Assembly: GCF_038096175.1 (NCBI RefSeq) | Contig: NZ_CP151099.1 | Location: 2,730,501 to 2,794,500 of the forward strand | Direction of reading: 5' to 3' | Source: Nostoc sp. UHCC 0302 | Lineage (GTDB): Bacteria; Cyanobacteriota; Cyanobacteriia; Cyanobacteriales; Nostocaceae | Length of the DNA stretch: 64,000 nt | Position numbers and translations under genes: made by a program | In this document: positions 1 through 8,461 of the stretch, piece by piece | Layout of the letters: each line of letters starts with the position of its first letter | Numbering within the stretch: the stretch's first letter is position 1 | Notes under the pieces: model-generated | The model's input: only the letters and a program-made list of their open reading frames with translations | Database searches by the model: none | Told to the model about the DNA's origin: nothing

Positions 1-468
1 TTCTTTGAATACTTCAAGCACTGCCATGAGGTTAGCGCGGGTATTAACGTAGACTTGATCATAGGTAGTAAACTGTTTCGTCTGAGGATTCCAGAAGTCC
101 ACGTTGAGCGACCCAAAATCTACTGGAGCCATGTCAACCCGCAGCACTGGATCGTCATTCACTGCCAAGATGTGCCGGACGCGATCCTCTACCTGATTCT
201 GTGTAATGTAGCCAAGCGTCGGATGAATTAGGAGATCCGTCTGTTCGCGAATTCCCTGTATAACTTCGAGATAGAGTTCAACTTCGTTGCGCGGTTTTCC
301 ACTATCTGGGTCTCGCCCGTGCCAATGAAAAATTGAAGCCCCTGCTTCCCAGGCGCGAACTGCTTCGCGGATGATTTCTTTTGGAGAGTAGGGTAAAGCA
401 GGATTGTCTTCGCGATAAGCTATTTCGTTACAACGACACTCGATAATCAGGGGTAATTCGTCATTCAT
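1..468 (-). CDS. Beta-keto acid cleavage enzyme (BKACE/DUF849), 5' part
   Basis: The frame starts at ATG 468, six bases behind an AGGAAG ribosome-binding site, and runs off the left edge, so about 156 of the family's usual 270-300 residues are present. BKACE enzymes (Kce in lysine fermentation is the founding member) use Zn to react a beta-keto acid with acetyl-CoA, giving acetoacetate and a new CoA ester. Visible family marks are the N-terminal ECRCNE strand, the HWHGRDP motif whose two histidines bind Zn in the family, and SGKPRNE just after it. Family assignment is solid; the substrate cannot be told. It lies on the same strand as the amidohydrolase operon that ends at 1826 but is separated from it by a plus-strand gene and repeats. 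Confidence 0.85.
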   Translation of the reverse strand, partial: MNDELPLIIECRCNEIAYREDNPALPYSPKEIIREAVRAWEAGASIFHWHGRDPDSGKPRNEVELYLEVIQGIREQTDLLIHPTLGYITQNQVEDRVRHILAVNDDPVLRVDMAPVDFGSLNVDFWNPQTKQFTTYDQVYVNTRANLMAVLEVFKE

Positions 469-633
469 TGTCTTCTTCCTAAGTAGTCGTCATGAACTGC
501 GTACGCCAGAACGGATGAAAAAGGGGCTAGAGGCTAGTATTTTTTACTCAGTACGCTGCTCAACGTCCCGCTACCCCTAACAGAACTTTTTCAAGTCAGG
601 TACAGTATTGTCATATATACCTGGAGATACCTA

Positions 634-1095
634 ATGATTAGAACAAGTAATTTTTTTGGTATTCTTTGTGGATTAGCGGTTTCAGCTTTGATTTTACCAT
701 TAGCTGCTTTTTCACAGTTTGAAACCCTTGCAGTTTCAGCACAGCCTCTACCAAATAATCCGGCTACTACCCAATCTAAGAAAGCAGTCGCACGTATTTG
801 GCATGGTACAACCCTGACATCGAAAGCAGACGAATATTATGCTTATTTGTTAGAAGCTGGTATTAAAAAAATCCAATCAATTCCTGGTAATTTGGGAGTG
901 CAAGTACTTCGCCGTACTGATGGCGATAACACAGAATTTACTGTTATCTCTTACTGGGAATCACGCGATGCAATTCGCAAGTTTGCTGGTAATGATATTG
1001 AAAAAGTTAGTCCTCTTCCGAAAGATAACGAATATCTCATAAAACCGGAAACCAAAGTTAAACACTTTGATGTATTGTTCAGCGATCGCAAATAA
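634..1095 (+). CDS. Secreted antibiotic-biosynthesis-monooxygenase-fold protein
   Basis: The 153-residue protein opens with a Sec-type signal (positively charged start, hydrophobic stretch about residues 8-27, likely cleavage near AAFSQ). After a short linker, residues 50-150 look like one ABM/dimeric alpha-beta barrel unit: ARIWHG strand, a helix with YYAYLLEAGIKKI, then VLRRTDGDNTEFTVISYWES, the typical strand-turn-strand with a conserved Trp. Such domains act as cofactor-free monooxygenases or only as small-ligand binders, and sequence reading cannot separate these. Export to the periplasm is unusual for the fold. It sits alone between the BKACE gene and a tandem repeat. Confidence is good for the fold and low for activity. 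Confidence 0.7.
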   Translation: MIRTSNFFGILCGLAVSALILPLAAFSQFETLAVSAQPLPNNPATTQSKKAVARIWHGTTLTSKADEYYAYLLEAGIKKIQSIPGNLGVQVLRRTDGDNTEFTVISYWESRDAIRKFAGNDIEKVSPLPKDNEYLIKPETKVKHFDVLFSDRK

Positions 1096-1160
1096 TTTTA
1101 GATCAAAATGTAGGGTTCAGTTAAGCCTAAAACTCTTTGTTAATAGTCAATTTTACGAAC

Positions 1161-1205
1161 CGCATACTCCTACGGAGAAGCAAGCTATGCGTTAGCGTCT
1201 CGTTA
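1161..1205. repeat. Interspersed palindromic repeat, short copy
   Basis: The stretch reads as TCCTACGGAGAAGCAAGC followed by TATGCGTTAGCGTCTCG. These words recur, in the same or inverted order, in the repeat islands at 17.2-17.6 and 18.06-18.5 kb and near 44.17 and 44.38 kb. It is a short member of that family and encodes nothing. Confidence 0.5.
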
Positions 1206-1261
1206 GAGAAGGACGCTAAGGACGCAAAGAGAAGGAAGGAATGCTTAACTAAACTGTATTG

Positions 1262-1532
1262 GCTACAGCCTGCGCGAAACACGGAAACGTTAAGGCAGAA
1301 GCTCTTACAGTGAAGACGGAAGTTGCTACAGCTTGCGCGAAACACGGAAACGTTAAAGCAGAAGCTCTTGCAGGGAAGACGGAAGTCGTTACAGCTTGCG
1401 CGAAACACGGAAACGTTAAAGCAGAAGCTCTTGCAGGGAAGACGGAAGTCGCTACAGCCTGCGCGAAACACGGAAACGTTAAAGCAGAAGCTCTTGCAGG
1501 GAAGACGGAAGTTGCTACAGACTGCGCGAAAC
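1262..1532. repeat. 63-bp tandem repeat, four copies plus a partial fifth
   Basis: Units begin GCTACAGCYTGCGCGAAAC and start at 1262, 1325, 1388, 1451 and 1514, exactly 63 bp apart. The second to fourth units differ at only a few bases, the first is more diverged, and the fifth stops after 19 bases. Because 63 is a multiple of three and the unit has no stop in several frames, open frames with a 21-residue period appear on both strands (one plus-strand frame repeats ACAKHGNVKAEALAGKTEV). None has a convincing start site or known relative, so I call this a minisatellite rather than a gene. Confidence 0.85.
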
Positions 1533-1609
1533 TGACATACAAGGGTGTGTTGTCGCGTAACGCAACGCACCTTCAATAATTTCGTGTCTCTTGTAATACT
1601 TATTTAGCT

Positions 1610-1693
1610 AATACCAATTCAATTAATGATTGCAACACATCTTTGGGTGAAGACGCGATGAATCGCGTCTCTACAACATGGTTTATTTGTCAC
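1610..1693. repeat. Interspersed 84-bp repeat, copy 1 (inverted partner at 6270)
   Basis: The stretch from AATACCAATTCAATTAATG to TTTATTTGTCAC is repeated almost base for base, in reverse complement, at 6270-6352. Its centre is the palindrome AGACGCGATGAATCGCGTCT, able to fold as a hairpin. It lies just downstream of the minus-strand operon that ends at 1826. Confidence 0.8.
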
Positions 1694-1825
1694 ATTCTTT
1701 TTAAATGTGTATAAAATATAGCCATATTTATATAGATTAAGACAGTGTTTATTGCTAAAAGCCTTGAAGTAACTAGGTTTTTACTCAGAACTCAGCATTT
1801 ATTACTTAGTACTTTGCTATACTTA

Positions 1826-2641
1826 CTATTCTTCCAAAAAATCGACTACTACTTTTAATACTTCTTCCGGCATTTGATTGATCATCCAAAGGGTTCCACC
1901 TTCTAGTTCGACACTTTGGCTATCAGCAATTACTTCCCTGAGCCAAGATTGATTCTCAGCGTTGGCTAAACCAACTTTTTCTAAAGGTTCTAACGCTTTT
2001 TCCCCAGACAAAATCAAACTAGGACACTTAATTAACCGAAATCGTTGTTTAGCAGACAGACAATAGTTTGCTACAGCTAAACCAGGATATACAGGAGAGC
2101 CAAAGCACTTCAAATCATCTAAAACACAACGGTGATTTAACTCCCCCTTGCCGACGTAACTGACACGAGCTGACCATCTTTCTATCAGGTGAGAGCCACC
2201 TTCTTTTATTTGAAACCCTTGAGAATATGTCTTTAAAACCTTGTCTCTTTCTTCTTCGTCAAATCCAACTACATTGCAGAGGATGAGTTTTTCAACTCTT
2301 TCTGGGTAAGCTGCTGCCACTTCTCCTGCAATATAACCCCCTGTAAGGCTACCGAAAATGCTTGCCTTTTTTATGCCTAATTCGTCCAAAAGTGCGATCG
2401 CACTTTTGGCATAGTCTGCAACTGAATAAACTCTGGGGGGTTTGTCAGAATCACCTAATCCCATTAAATCCATTGCAATTACTAATTTTTTAGGAGCCAA
2501 AATAGGCATTAATTCTCGAAATTCATCACTACTGCGAGGAGTCATGTGCAATAAAAGTATGGGTTCACCTTCTCCACCTATACGGTAAAGAATTTGTCCA
2601 TCTTCTGTGTCTAAAAATGCTCTCTTGATACGTTGGCTCAT
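1826..2641 (-). CDS. Alpha/beta-hydrolase-fold protein lacking the usual nucleophile
   Basis: The 271-residue chain has the plan of an alpha/beta hydrolase: strand ending LLLLHMTPRS (oxyanion region, about residue 30), MDLMGLGDSDKP (about 58-68), the nucleophile-elbow region at 93-102, and a closing helix PEEVLKVVVDFLEE. The elbow reads FGSLTGGYIAGE, where ordinary members have G-x-S-x-G-G, so the nucleophile position (99) is Leu. The C-terminal region reads LEGGTLWM where the catalytic His is expected. The protein is therefore probably not a classical hydrolase; it may be a lyase- or binding-type member. It is the last gene of a minus-strand operon, 56 bp behind the reductase at 2698-3672. 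Fold assignment is firm and function unknown. Confidence 0.8.
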   Translation of the reverse strand: MSQRIKRAFLDTEDGQILYRIGGEGEPILLLHMTPRSSDEFRELMPILAPKKLVIAMDLMGLGDSDKPPRVYSVADYAKSAIALLDELGIKKASIFGSLTGGYIAGEVAAAYPERVEKLILCNVVGFDEEERDKVLKTYSQGFQIKEGGSHLIERWSARVSYVGKGELNHRCVLDDLKCFGSPVYPGLAVANYCLSAKQRFRLIKCPSLILSGEKALEPLEKVGLANAENQSWLREVIADSQSVELEGGTLWMINQMPEEVLKVVVDFLEE

Positions 2642-2697
2642 TTTCTTATACTTTCTTATACTCCTTACTTTACTGGAGTTTATATTTAGATTTCATA

Positions 2698-3672
2698 TTA
2701 CGGAACTACAATAATCTTTCCTATCAAATCTCGGTTTTCCATTCTCCTCAATGCCCCAGACACCCCTTTTAGACCAACTATCTCATCAATTGTTGGCTGT
2801 AACTTGCCCTGAGCAACTGCTGGAATAACTAAATCTCGAAGTGTCCCTAAACTTGACTGATAATCATTGTTATACCAGAGAGCGATGCCGTAAACTGTGG
2901 CATTGCGCCCCAGCAGTTTCGCAATAGGCAGGGCAGCATCCATGCCAGTCGTAGTGCCGTAGCTGACAATCCGACCATTATTGGCGATCGCTTCTAGGCA
3001 ATGAGCAAAGGTTACTTTTCCCGCACCATCAAGTGCCACCTGTACCCCTGAGTTCTCAGTAATTCGACTTACCTCGGAAGCTACATCTTGAATGCTATAG
3101 TCAATCCCCTGTAATGCACCTAACTGGAGTAATCGCTGTACCTTTGCCCCATTACCCGCGGTGGCAATAACTCGCCCTCCTAACAACTGAGCAAGTTGAA
3201 CTGCTGCGGTGCCAACGCCGCCACTACCTGGATGTACCAAAACCCACTCTCCACGCTGGATATTGGCTTTGTGGATCAGTGCCATCCCGGCAGTCAGATA
3301 AGCAATAGGCAAGCTGGCTGCTACTGCAAATGACACTTCATCGGCAAGAGGTAACAACTCGCTTGCAAAGCCAATTGCCATTTCTGCAAACGCACCCCTC
3401 ACGTGTCCAACTACACGCATTCCGGGCAGCAATTCTTTCACTCCTAATCCCACAGCATCAACTTCACCAGCAGCCTCCTGGCCCAGGATGTGAGGTAGTC
3501 CCTGATAGCCATATCCTCGATAGGTTCCATAGGTTGTCTGTAAGTCAGAATTATTAATTCCAGCAGCACCTACCCGAATTCTGACTTCACCAGGGCCGGG
3601 TTGCAAAACTTCTACCTCATCTACCCGTACAGCAGTCGGGCCACTGTAGTCATGAATACGTGCTACTTTCAT
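2698..3672 (-). CDS. Medium-chain quinone/NADPH oxidoreductase (MDR superfamily)
   Basis: The 324-residue protein is a zinc-free medium-chain reductase. The N-terminal GroES-like half carries GPGEVRIRVGAAGINNSDL (about 26-44) and ILGQEAAGEVDAVG (about 62-75). The Rossmann half carries HPGSGGVGTAAVQLAQLLGG (about 147-166), the NAD(P)H motif. Relatives reduce quinones or activated double bonds with NADPH. Its ATG overlaps the stop of the upstream amidohydrolase as ATGA, so the two are translationally coupled, and the hydrolase-fold gene follows after 56 bp. In this operon it may reduce an unsaturated product of the amidohydrolase, but that is inference. Confidence 0.88.
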   Translation of the reverse strand: MKVARIHDYSGPTAVRVDEVEVLQPGPGEVRIRVGAAGINNSDLQTTYGTYRGYGYQGLPHILGQEAAGEVDAVGLGVKELLPGMRVVGHVRGAFAEMAIGFASELLPLADEVSFAVAASLPIAYLTAGMALIHKANIQRGEWVLVHPGSGGVGTAAVQLAQLLGGRVIATAGNGAKVQRLLQLGALQGIDYSIQDVASEVSRITENSGVQVALDGAGKVTFAHCLEAIANNGRIVSYGTTTGMDAALPIAKLLGRNATVYGIALWYNNDYQSSLGTLRDLVIPAVAQGKLQPTIDEIVGLKGVSGALRRMENRDLIGKIIVVP

Positions 3673-5150
3673 CTGCGGTTTAAATAAAGCCCACTGGGAA
3701 CACCAAGTATCTGTCCGCGATCGTAAATTCTCCTCCCCCGCAAAAAGGTAGTTTTGACTCGTCCAGTTAACTCCATTCCTTCAAACGGCGTATAGCCTTG
3801 TTGCGACTCTGACTCAGCAGCACTTACTACAAAGGTTTCGTTTGGATTTACCAACACCAAATCAGCATCATAGCCAATAGCAATATCGCCTTTTGTTAAT
3901 AACCCAAAGCGCCGCGATGGGTTCCAAGATAGCAACTTAGCCATATGGTTGTAGGACATTCCTCGCTTGCTACCTTCACTCAATACCCCAGAAAGTAAAT
4001 ATTCTGTACCGCCAAAACCAGACTTTGCTAACCAAATATTATTCGGGTCTTTAGCACTTCTTTTTTGTTCGGCAGAACAGCAAGCATGGTCACTAACTAT
4101 CCAATCTACTTGATGATTGAGTACTGCCTGCCACAAGTATTCCACATCTGCACGGGGACGAATAGGGGGGTTGACTTTTGCCCAAGTACCATTGGGCGTA
4201 TCAATATCTAATAGTAAATGTCCGATAGTAACTTCGCGCCGAAAATTGATATGGGGAAAAGCAGTTTGCATAGTCAAAGCTGCTTCCATTGCCTTACGCG
4301 AACTCAGGTGTAACAAATTGATGTTTGCACAGTTAGTCTCATGTGCCAAATAGGAAGCAATGCAAATTGCTAACCCTTCAGAATGAGGCGGACGTGCTGC
4401 ACTGTAGGCGTTTAGTCCACTAAGACTAGAATCATTTTCAACTATTTTAGTGTACGCGTTGAGAATTTCTGCAACTTCACAATGCAAACTCAAGCTGATA
4501 GTATCTCGCGCTTCTGGATGTTTCTCCATTAAGCGAGTTAGACCACGCATAATAAATTCAAAATGAGCGAAATCGTAGCGTTCCTCTTTATTAATCATTA
4601 AAAAGAGGTTTTGCTGGTCTGACAAACCATGTAAGCCATAACCACCATAAAACATGAAAATTTTAAACGAAGATACACCATGTTCCTCAAACAGTAGAGG
4701 TATTTCGTCGATATGTTGACTGGCAATGGGTGCAACATGGTAGCTGTAATCTACAAAAAAATTACCTGCGGATAAAGCCAATACCTCTGGGAAAAAATCG
4801 CGGTAAGAACCGCCTTTGTTAAGATAATATTGCCCTGTACGGATGTAGTTGAGACTGGTTGTTACTCCTCCCATTGCCGCAGCTTTAGTTTCGGTAACTG
4901 CATCTTTGTCGAGGGGTTGATAGATACCGATGTGCATATGGGCATCCACAACACCAGGAAAACCTAGCAGGTTTTGGGCATCAAATAGCTCTTTACCTTG
5001 GTCTGGGCTAATATTTGGAGCAATATGAGCAAATTTTCCATCCTTAATTCCCAAATCCAGTAGTTCCACAGCATCATCATGGGGGCGAACTACCCGGACA
5101 TTTTTGATAATTTTATCTAAGAAAGGAGCCTCAGACACAGTAGACCTCAC
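3669..5150 (-). CDS. Dihydropyrimidinase/hydantoinase-like amidohydrolase
   Basis: The 493 residues match the cyclic-amidohydrolase family in length and layout. All expected binuclear metal ligands can be read: HMH (71, 73), the Lys to be carboxylated in SFKIFMFYGG (163), His in SLHCE (223), His in LLHLSS (281) and Asp in VSDHACC (354). Such enzymes hydrolyse cyclic amides or imides (dihydropyrimidines, hydantoins, allantoin). The active site looks intact, but the substrate cannot be chosen; pyrimidine genes are absent nearby, so a true pyrimidine role is doubtful. It is the first gene of a three-gene minus operon, overlapping the reductase by 4 bp, and is divergent from the oxygenase gene at 5386 across a 235-bp gap. 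Confidence 0.88.
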   Translation of the reverse strand: MRSTVSEAPFLDKIIKNVRVVRPHDDAVELLDLGIKDGKFAHIAPNISPDQGKELFDAQNLLGFPGVVDAHMHIGIYQPLDKDAVTETKAAAMGGVTTSLNYIRTGQYYLNKGGSYRDFFPEVLALSAGNFFVDYSYHVAPIASQHIDEIPLLFEEHGVSSFKIFMFYGGYGLHGLSDQQNLFLMINKEERYDFAHFEFIMRGLTRLMEKHPEARDTISLSLHCEVAEILNAYTKIVENDSSLSGLNAYSAARPPHSEGLAICIASYLAHETNCANINLLHLSSRKAMEAALTMQTAFPHINFRREVTIGHLLLDIDTPNGTWAKVNPPIRPRADVEYLWQAVLNHQVDWIVSDHACCSAEQKRSAKDPNNIWLAKSGFGGTEYLLSGVLSEGSKRGMSYNHMAKLLSWNPSRRFGLLTKGDIAIGYDADLVLVNPNETFVVSAAESESQQGYTPFEGMELTGRVKTTFLRGRRIYDRGQILGVPSGLYLNRR

Positions 5151-5385
5151 ACTACAATGAGTACAGAACCCAAAGTTTTAATGCTCAAAAATGATATCAA
5201 TACTGATGATATTATTCTATGCAACCATTGTACAAATTTAGACCCAGAACTTTAGGACTAGTCTTTTACTTAGTGATGGATGCATCACTTAATTTAGATA
5301 ATAATTCCCACATCGTACCAGGACGCAGATAAAATCCCATCCTATGTAACGGTTTTTTATGCAAATAATTTCAGGAGAAAAGACA

Positions 5386-6186
5386 ATGGAAACTTTTAAT
5401 GAGTATCATCTGAACCCAGAAAAATTTACTTTTCTCAAAAGTTTTCAAGAAAATTGGCGGGTAATTAGAGACGAGTTTACACACTTTATTGCTCATGCCT
5501 CTAATGAAGAGTTAAATTTCACTTATGATGTTTTGGGGCCGAAAAGTCAAACGATTAAAACCAAGGGCAATGCGAAATATAGTGCTTTTGGTATATTATT
5601 TCAAGGGATGTTTATTGAAGAATACATTCAATTACATCAAATACAATATCCTGATTATAGAACAGATGATGCATCACAAAAAGCCCTTAAATTAAGAGAA
5701 AAATATTTTCCAAACTTGGCTAATGTAATAGAAAAAGTGAAATTTCTTGATGATTCTGTTATCAGAAACGTCTATTTTGGTACATTTCGCCCTGGTTTGG
5801 ATGTCAAGCTCCACGTGAATTATAATCCTCATATGAATCGTGGCTATTTAGGATTGATTGTGCCAGAGGGGGATGTAGCTATGAAAATATGCCATGAGCA
5901 ACTTTATTGGCATGAAGGAGAATTCATGATTTTAGATCATAGCTTTCCACATTGTCCGCATAATTACACCAATTATGATAGAACTGTCTTGGTTGTAGAC
6001 TTTTTTAAACCGGATAAGCCTAGAGAGGAAATGATCCGATTTGAAAAAGAGCAAGTCACACAACGTATGCAAGATAATCCTTATAGCTTAGGTGTTTTTG
6101 GTAAAAACGATAAAGCTAAGGTAGAAGATTTTATCAAGTATGGTTTAGCTCATCAGTTAGAGTGGGATAAAGCTTTAAAAGCCTAG
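5386..6186 (+). CDS. Aspartyl/asparaginyl beta-hydroxylase-like Fe(II)/2-oxoglutarate oxygenase
   Basis: Residues ~130-220 carry the family core: VYFGTFRPGLDVKLHVNYN, then NRGYLGLIVPEG, and WHEGEFMILDHSFPHCPHNY followed by RTVLVVDFFKP. This gives the two metal His, the 2-oxoglutarate-binding Arg region and the jelly-roll strands. I chose ATG 5386 (266 residues) over ATG 5359 because AGGAG lies 8-9 bases in front of it. The N-terminal ~120 residues are not recognised. Members hydroxylate Asp/Asn side chains or small amino-acid-like compounds in secondary metabolism. It is divergent from the amidohydrolase operon, so shared control and a shared pathway are possible. Confidence 0.82.
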   Translation: METFNEYHLNPEKFTFLKSFQENWRVIRDEFTHFIAHASNEELNFTYDVLGPKSQTIKTKGNAKYSAFGILFQGMFIEEYIQLHQIQYPDYRTDDASQKALKLREKYFPNLANVIEKVKFLDDSVIRNVYFGTFRPGLDVKLHVNYNPHMNRGYLGLIVPEGDVAMKICHEQLYWHEGEFMILDHSFPHCPHNYTNYDRTVLVVDFFKPDKPREEMIRFEKEQVTQRMQDNPYSLGVFGKNDKAKVEDFIKYGLAHQLEWDKALKA

Positions 6187-6269
6187 AGGATGTCTGAGAA
6201 GCGACTAAATACCTGATACAGATACATAGTAAGGGCGTACAGTTGTACGCCCAGAGTGCCGATTCATTT

Positions 6270-6352
6270 GTTACAAATAGACCATCTGTAGAGACGCGAT
6301 TCATCGCGTCTTCACCCAAGGATATGTTGCAATCATTAATTGAATTAGTATT
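6270..6352. repeat. Interspersed 83-bp repeat, copy 2 (inverted partner at 1610)
   Basis: Read in reverse complement this is nearly the same as 1610-1693, including the palindrome AGACGCGATGAATCGCGTCT and the flanking AATTCAATTAATGATTGC. It fills the gap between the oxygenase gene and the next reductase gene and ends 18 bases before that gene's ATG. Confidence 0.8.
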
Positions 6353-6369
6353 AAACATAAAATTTAGAA

Positions 6370-7377
6370 ATGAATGCAGAAACCTATAGGAAGTTAATAG
6401 CAAAACAACTCAATCAAGATTTTAAATTTGCTGTAGAAATTGTTGAAATTCCTATTTCCAAACCTGATGCTAACCAACTTTTAATTCAAAATAAGTTCGC
6501 TGGTATTAACGGTGGATTTGACACTTTACTTTGTCGTGGTGAAGTGCCCTATGTTAACTTAACTCCTCCCTTTGATTTGGGTGTGGAAGTGGTGGGAAAA
6601 GTTGTCAGTATGGGCGAAAACGTCAAAGATTTTCAAATAGGAGATGCTGTTATAACTACAGCGCGTGGTGGCGGCTATCGAGAATATCAAGTTATTGATG
6701 CAAACTTAGTGGTGAAGGTGCGGGAAGCAACACCAGAGCTATTAACACTAATGCCTACAGGTGTATCAGCTTTAGTTGCATTAGAACAAGTCGGGGAAAT
6801 GAAAAGTAATGAAGTGGTTTTAGTGACAGCAGCAGCGGGGGGAACTGGTCATATTGCAGTGCAATTGGCGAAATTAGCAGGTAATCATGTAATTGGTACT
6901 TGTAGTTCTGAGGCGAAGGCAAAATTACTCAGAGAATTGGGATGCGATCGCATTATCAACTATCACACAGAAAATCTCAACCAAGTCCTCAAGCAAGAAT
7001 ACCCCGAAGGCATTAATTTGGTTTTTGACTGCGTAGGTAAACAGGTTTTCGATACCTGCGTTGAAAATTTAGCAGTGCGGGGACGTTTAGTAGTAGTCGG
7101 TTTCATCTCCGAATACGCGAAGAATGTAGAACAAATTACTCAACCCCGCATCTACCACCAACTATTTTGGAAAGCTGCTTCTGTTCGAGCTTTTCTCATG
7201 CCTCATTATAAAGAATATATACCAGAGGCACGCGATCGCCTGTTAAACCTACTCTACACCGACAAACTCAAAATTGCTGTAGACGCAACCCAGTTTCAAG
7301 GCATAGAATCAATCCCCGATGCTGTAGAATACCTCCTTAGCGGTCAAAATTGTGGCAAAGTAGTTGTCAGATTTTAA
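6370..7377 (+). CDS. Medium-chain reductase of the PTGR3/ZADH2 type
   Basis: The 335-residue protein shows the MDR plan: NQLLIQNKFAGINGGFDTL (about 37-55), FDLGVEVVGKVVSMGENVK, TARGGGYREYQV, then the Rossmann motif VTAAAGGTGHIAVQLAKLAG (about 156-175). INGGFDTL with AAAGGTG resembles the prostaglandin-reductase-3/ZADH2 branch, which reduces alpha,beta-unsaturated ketones with NADPH. No catalytic zinc ligands are seen. The start follows a short purine-poor gap and has no strong ribosome-binding site. It is a second reductase in the same neighbourhood, not a close duplicate of the one at 2698. Confidence 0.85.
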   Translation: MNAETYRKLIAKQLNQDFKFAVEIVEIPISKPDANQLLIQNKFAGINGGFDTLLCRGEVPYVNLTPPFDLGVEVVGKVVSMGENVKDFQIGDAVITTARGGGYREYQVIDANLVVKVREATPELLTLMPTGVSALVALEQVGEMKSNEVVLVTAAAGGTGHIAVQLAKLAGNHVIGTCSSEAKAKLLRELGCDRIINYHTENLNQVLKQEYPEGINLVFDCVGKQVFDTCVENLAVRGRLVVVGFISEYAKNVEQITQPRIYHQLFWKAASVRAFLMPHYKEYIPEARDRLLNLLYTDKLKIAVDATQFQGIESIPDAVEYLLSGQNCGKVVVRF

Positions 7378-7510
7378 GGGTCAAAGAATAGGAATTAAAA
7401 TCTTTACACAAAGCGCTGTAATTACGAATTACGCTAGTGAGTCTTGTCTGCGACACGCTGTTCGCGTTCGAGCAGAATTACGAATTACGAATTATTAGAG
7501 GGTATTGACA

Positions 7511-7909
7511 GTGACAGCAGAATCAGAAAATACTTTAAAAGTCGCTCAGCAAGCATTTGAGAATCTCACTCATGGAATGGCAACTGGAGAGTGGCAAGCA
7601 TTACTAGATATGCTCACAGAAGATTTTACTCTTTGGTTTCCAATGGGTAAATTTCACGGTTTAAATGTAGGAAAAGAGCAAGCTAGTGAGTTTTTTCACT
7701 ATGTTTCTGAAGCTTTCACTCCAGGACTAACACTAACTGCTTTAGACCGTGTTACTAGTAATGAAACGACTGCTGTATTTGAGTTTCGGGATGAGGGGCT
7801 TTTGTTTGGGGAACCTTATAAGAATCGGGTAGCAGTTTCTTTTGATGTGCGTGGAGACAAAATTTGTGGTTATCGCGAATACTTTGGTAGTGATGGAAAA
7901 TCTTATTAA
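7511..7909 (+). CDS. SnoaL-like / NTF2-fold small protein
   Basis: About 132 residues with the cone-shaped NTF2 fold: an N-terminal helix pair ending ATGEWQALLDMLTEDFTLWFPMGKFHG, then VGKEQASEFFHYVSEAF and strands FEFRDEGLLFGEPYKNRVAVSFDVRGDKI ending YREYFGSD. Members include polyketide cyclases, ketosteroid-isomerase-like enzymes and ligand-binding proteins. I prefer GTG 7511 because AGAGG ends 8 bases upstream; TTG 7505 is too close to it. It closes the 1-8 kb metabolic neighbourhood, where an isomerase or binding role would fit. Confidence 0.75.
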   Translation: MTAESENTLKVAQQAFENLTHGMATGEWQALLDMLTEDFTLWFPMGKFHGLNVGKEQASEFFHYVSEAFTPGLTLTALDRVTSNETTAVFEFRDEGLLFGEPYKNRVAVSFDVRGDKICGYREYFGSDGKSY

Positions 7910-7996
7910 TTAGGGTTGGTCATTTGTCATTTGTCATTTGTATTTACAAATAACTAATGACCCTTACGCCAATTTCCTTATTAACTTTATACTTAG

Positions 7997-8461
7997 TTAG
8001 TTCCTATCAGCATTGGGGTTGTTAATTTCCTTGCATTTAGCCTCAGCGGCTTGATATGCTGTTAAATAGTCTTGACCACCCAACATCACGTCACCGTAAT
8101 ATTCATAAGGTGGGTCGCCATAAACTGGCAGCGGCTCGTCTTCTGGATAATCTTCTTTTGATTCTTCGATTATTGCTTTCAGTTTCTTTACAGTTAGGCT
8201 TTGTGCTGGAAAATACCATAGTTCCTGGGGATTTTTTTGCAGTTGCGGTAATGTAGGATCGATAATGCGCTCGTCAAGCTCAATCCAACTGTGTTCAATC
8301 GGTCGATACGGCTTCCCTGGAGAAACTAAAAATCCCTGAACATACGTTGCTCCCTTAGTTGCTAATGCTGCTTTGAAAGCATTCTCAAAAGGGGTACTAG
8401 CTTTGCTGTTTACGCGTTCTGCGATTTCGATTGACAGCGGTTCATCCAATAGTTTTTTCAT
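7997..8461 (-). CDS. Conserved hypothetical protein with H-x-W...DPT motif
   Basis: About 154 residues from ATG 8461; an in-frame TTG at 8470 is a weaker start. The centre reads TYVQGFLVSPGKPYRPIEHSWIELDERIIDPTL, a pattern of exported-lysate or transglutaminase-like small proteins in which His and Asp sit on neighbouring strands, but no catalytic Cys is visible ahead of it. The rest is acidic (EESKEDYPEDEP) with a C-terminal Ala/Glu helix. There is no signal peptide. I do not assign a function. It stands between the SnoaL-like gene and the hybrid kinase. Confidence 0.6.
   Translation of the reverse strand: MKKLLDEPLSIEIAERVNSKASTPFENAFKAALATKGATYVQGFLVSPGKPYRPIEHSWIELDERIIDPTLPQLQKNPQELWYFPAQSLTVKKLKAIIEESKEDYPEDEPLPVYGDPPYEYYGDVMLGGQDYLTAYQAAEAKCKEINNPNADRN

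Noticed and set aside
1262-1532. Possible CRISPR array
   Set aside because: Units are contiguous 63-bp copies with no unique spacers.
1127-1579. Several open frames on both strands across the 63-bp repeat
   Set aside because: They exist because the unit length is a multiple of three and lacks stops; no start site or known relative.
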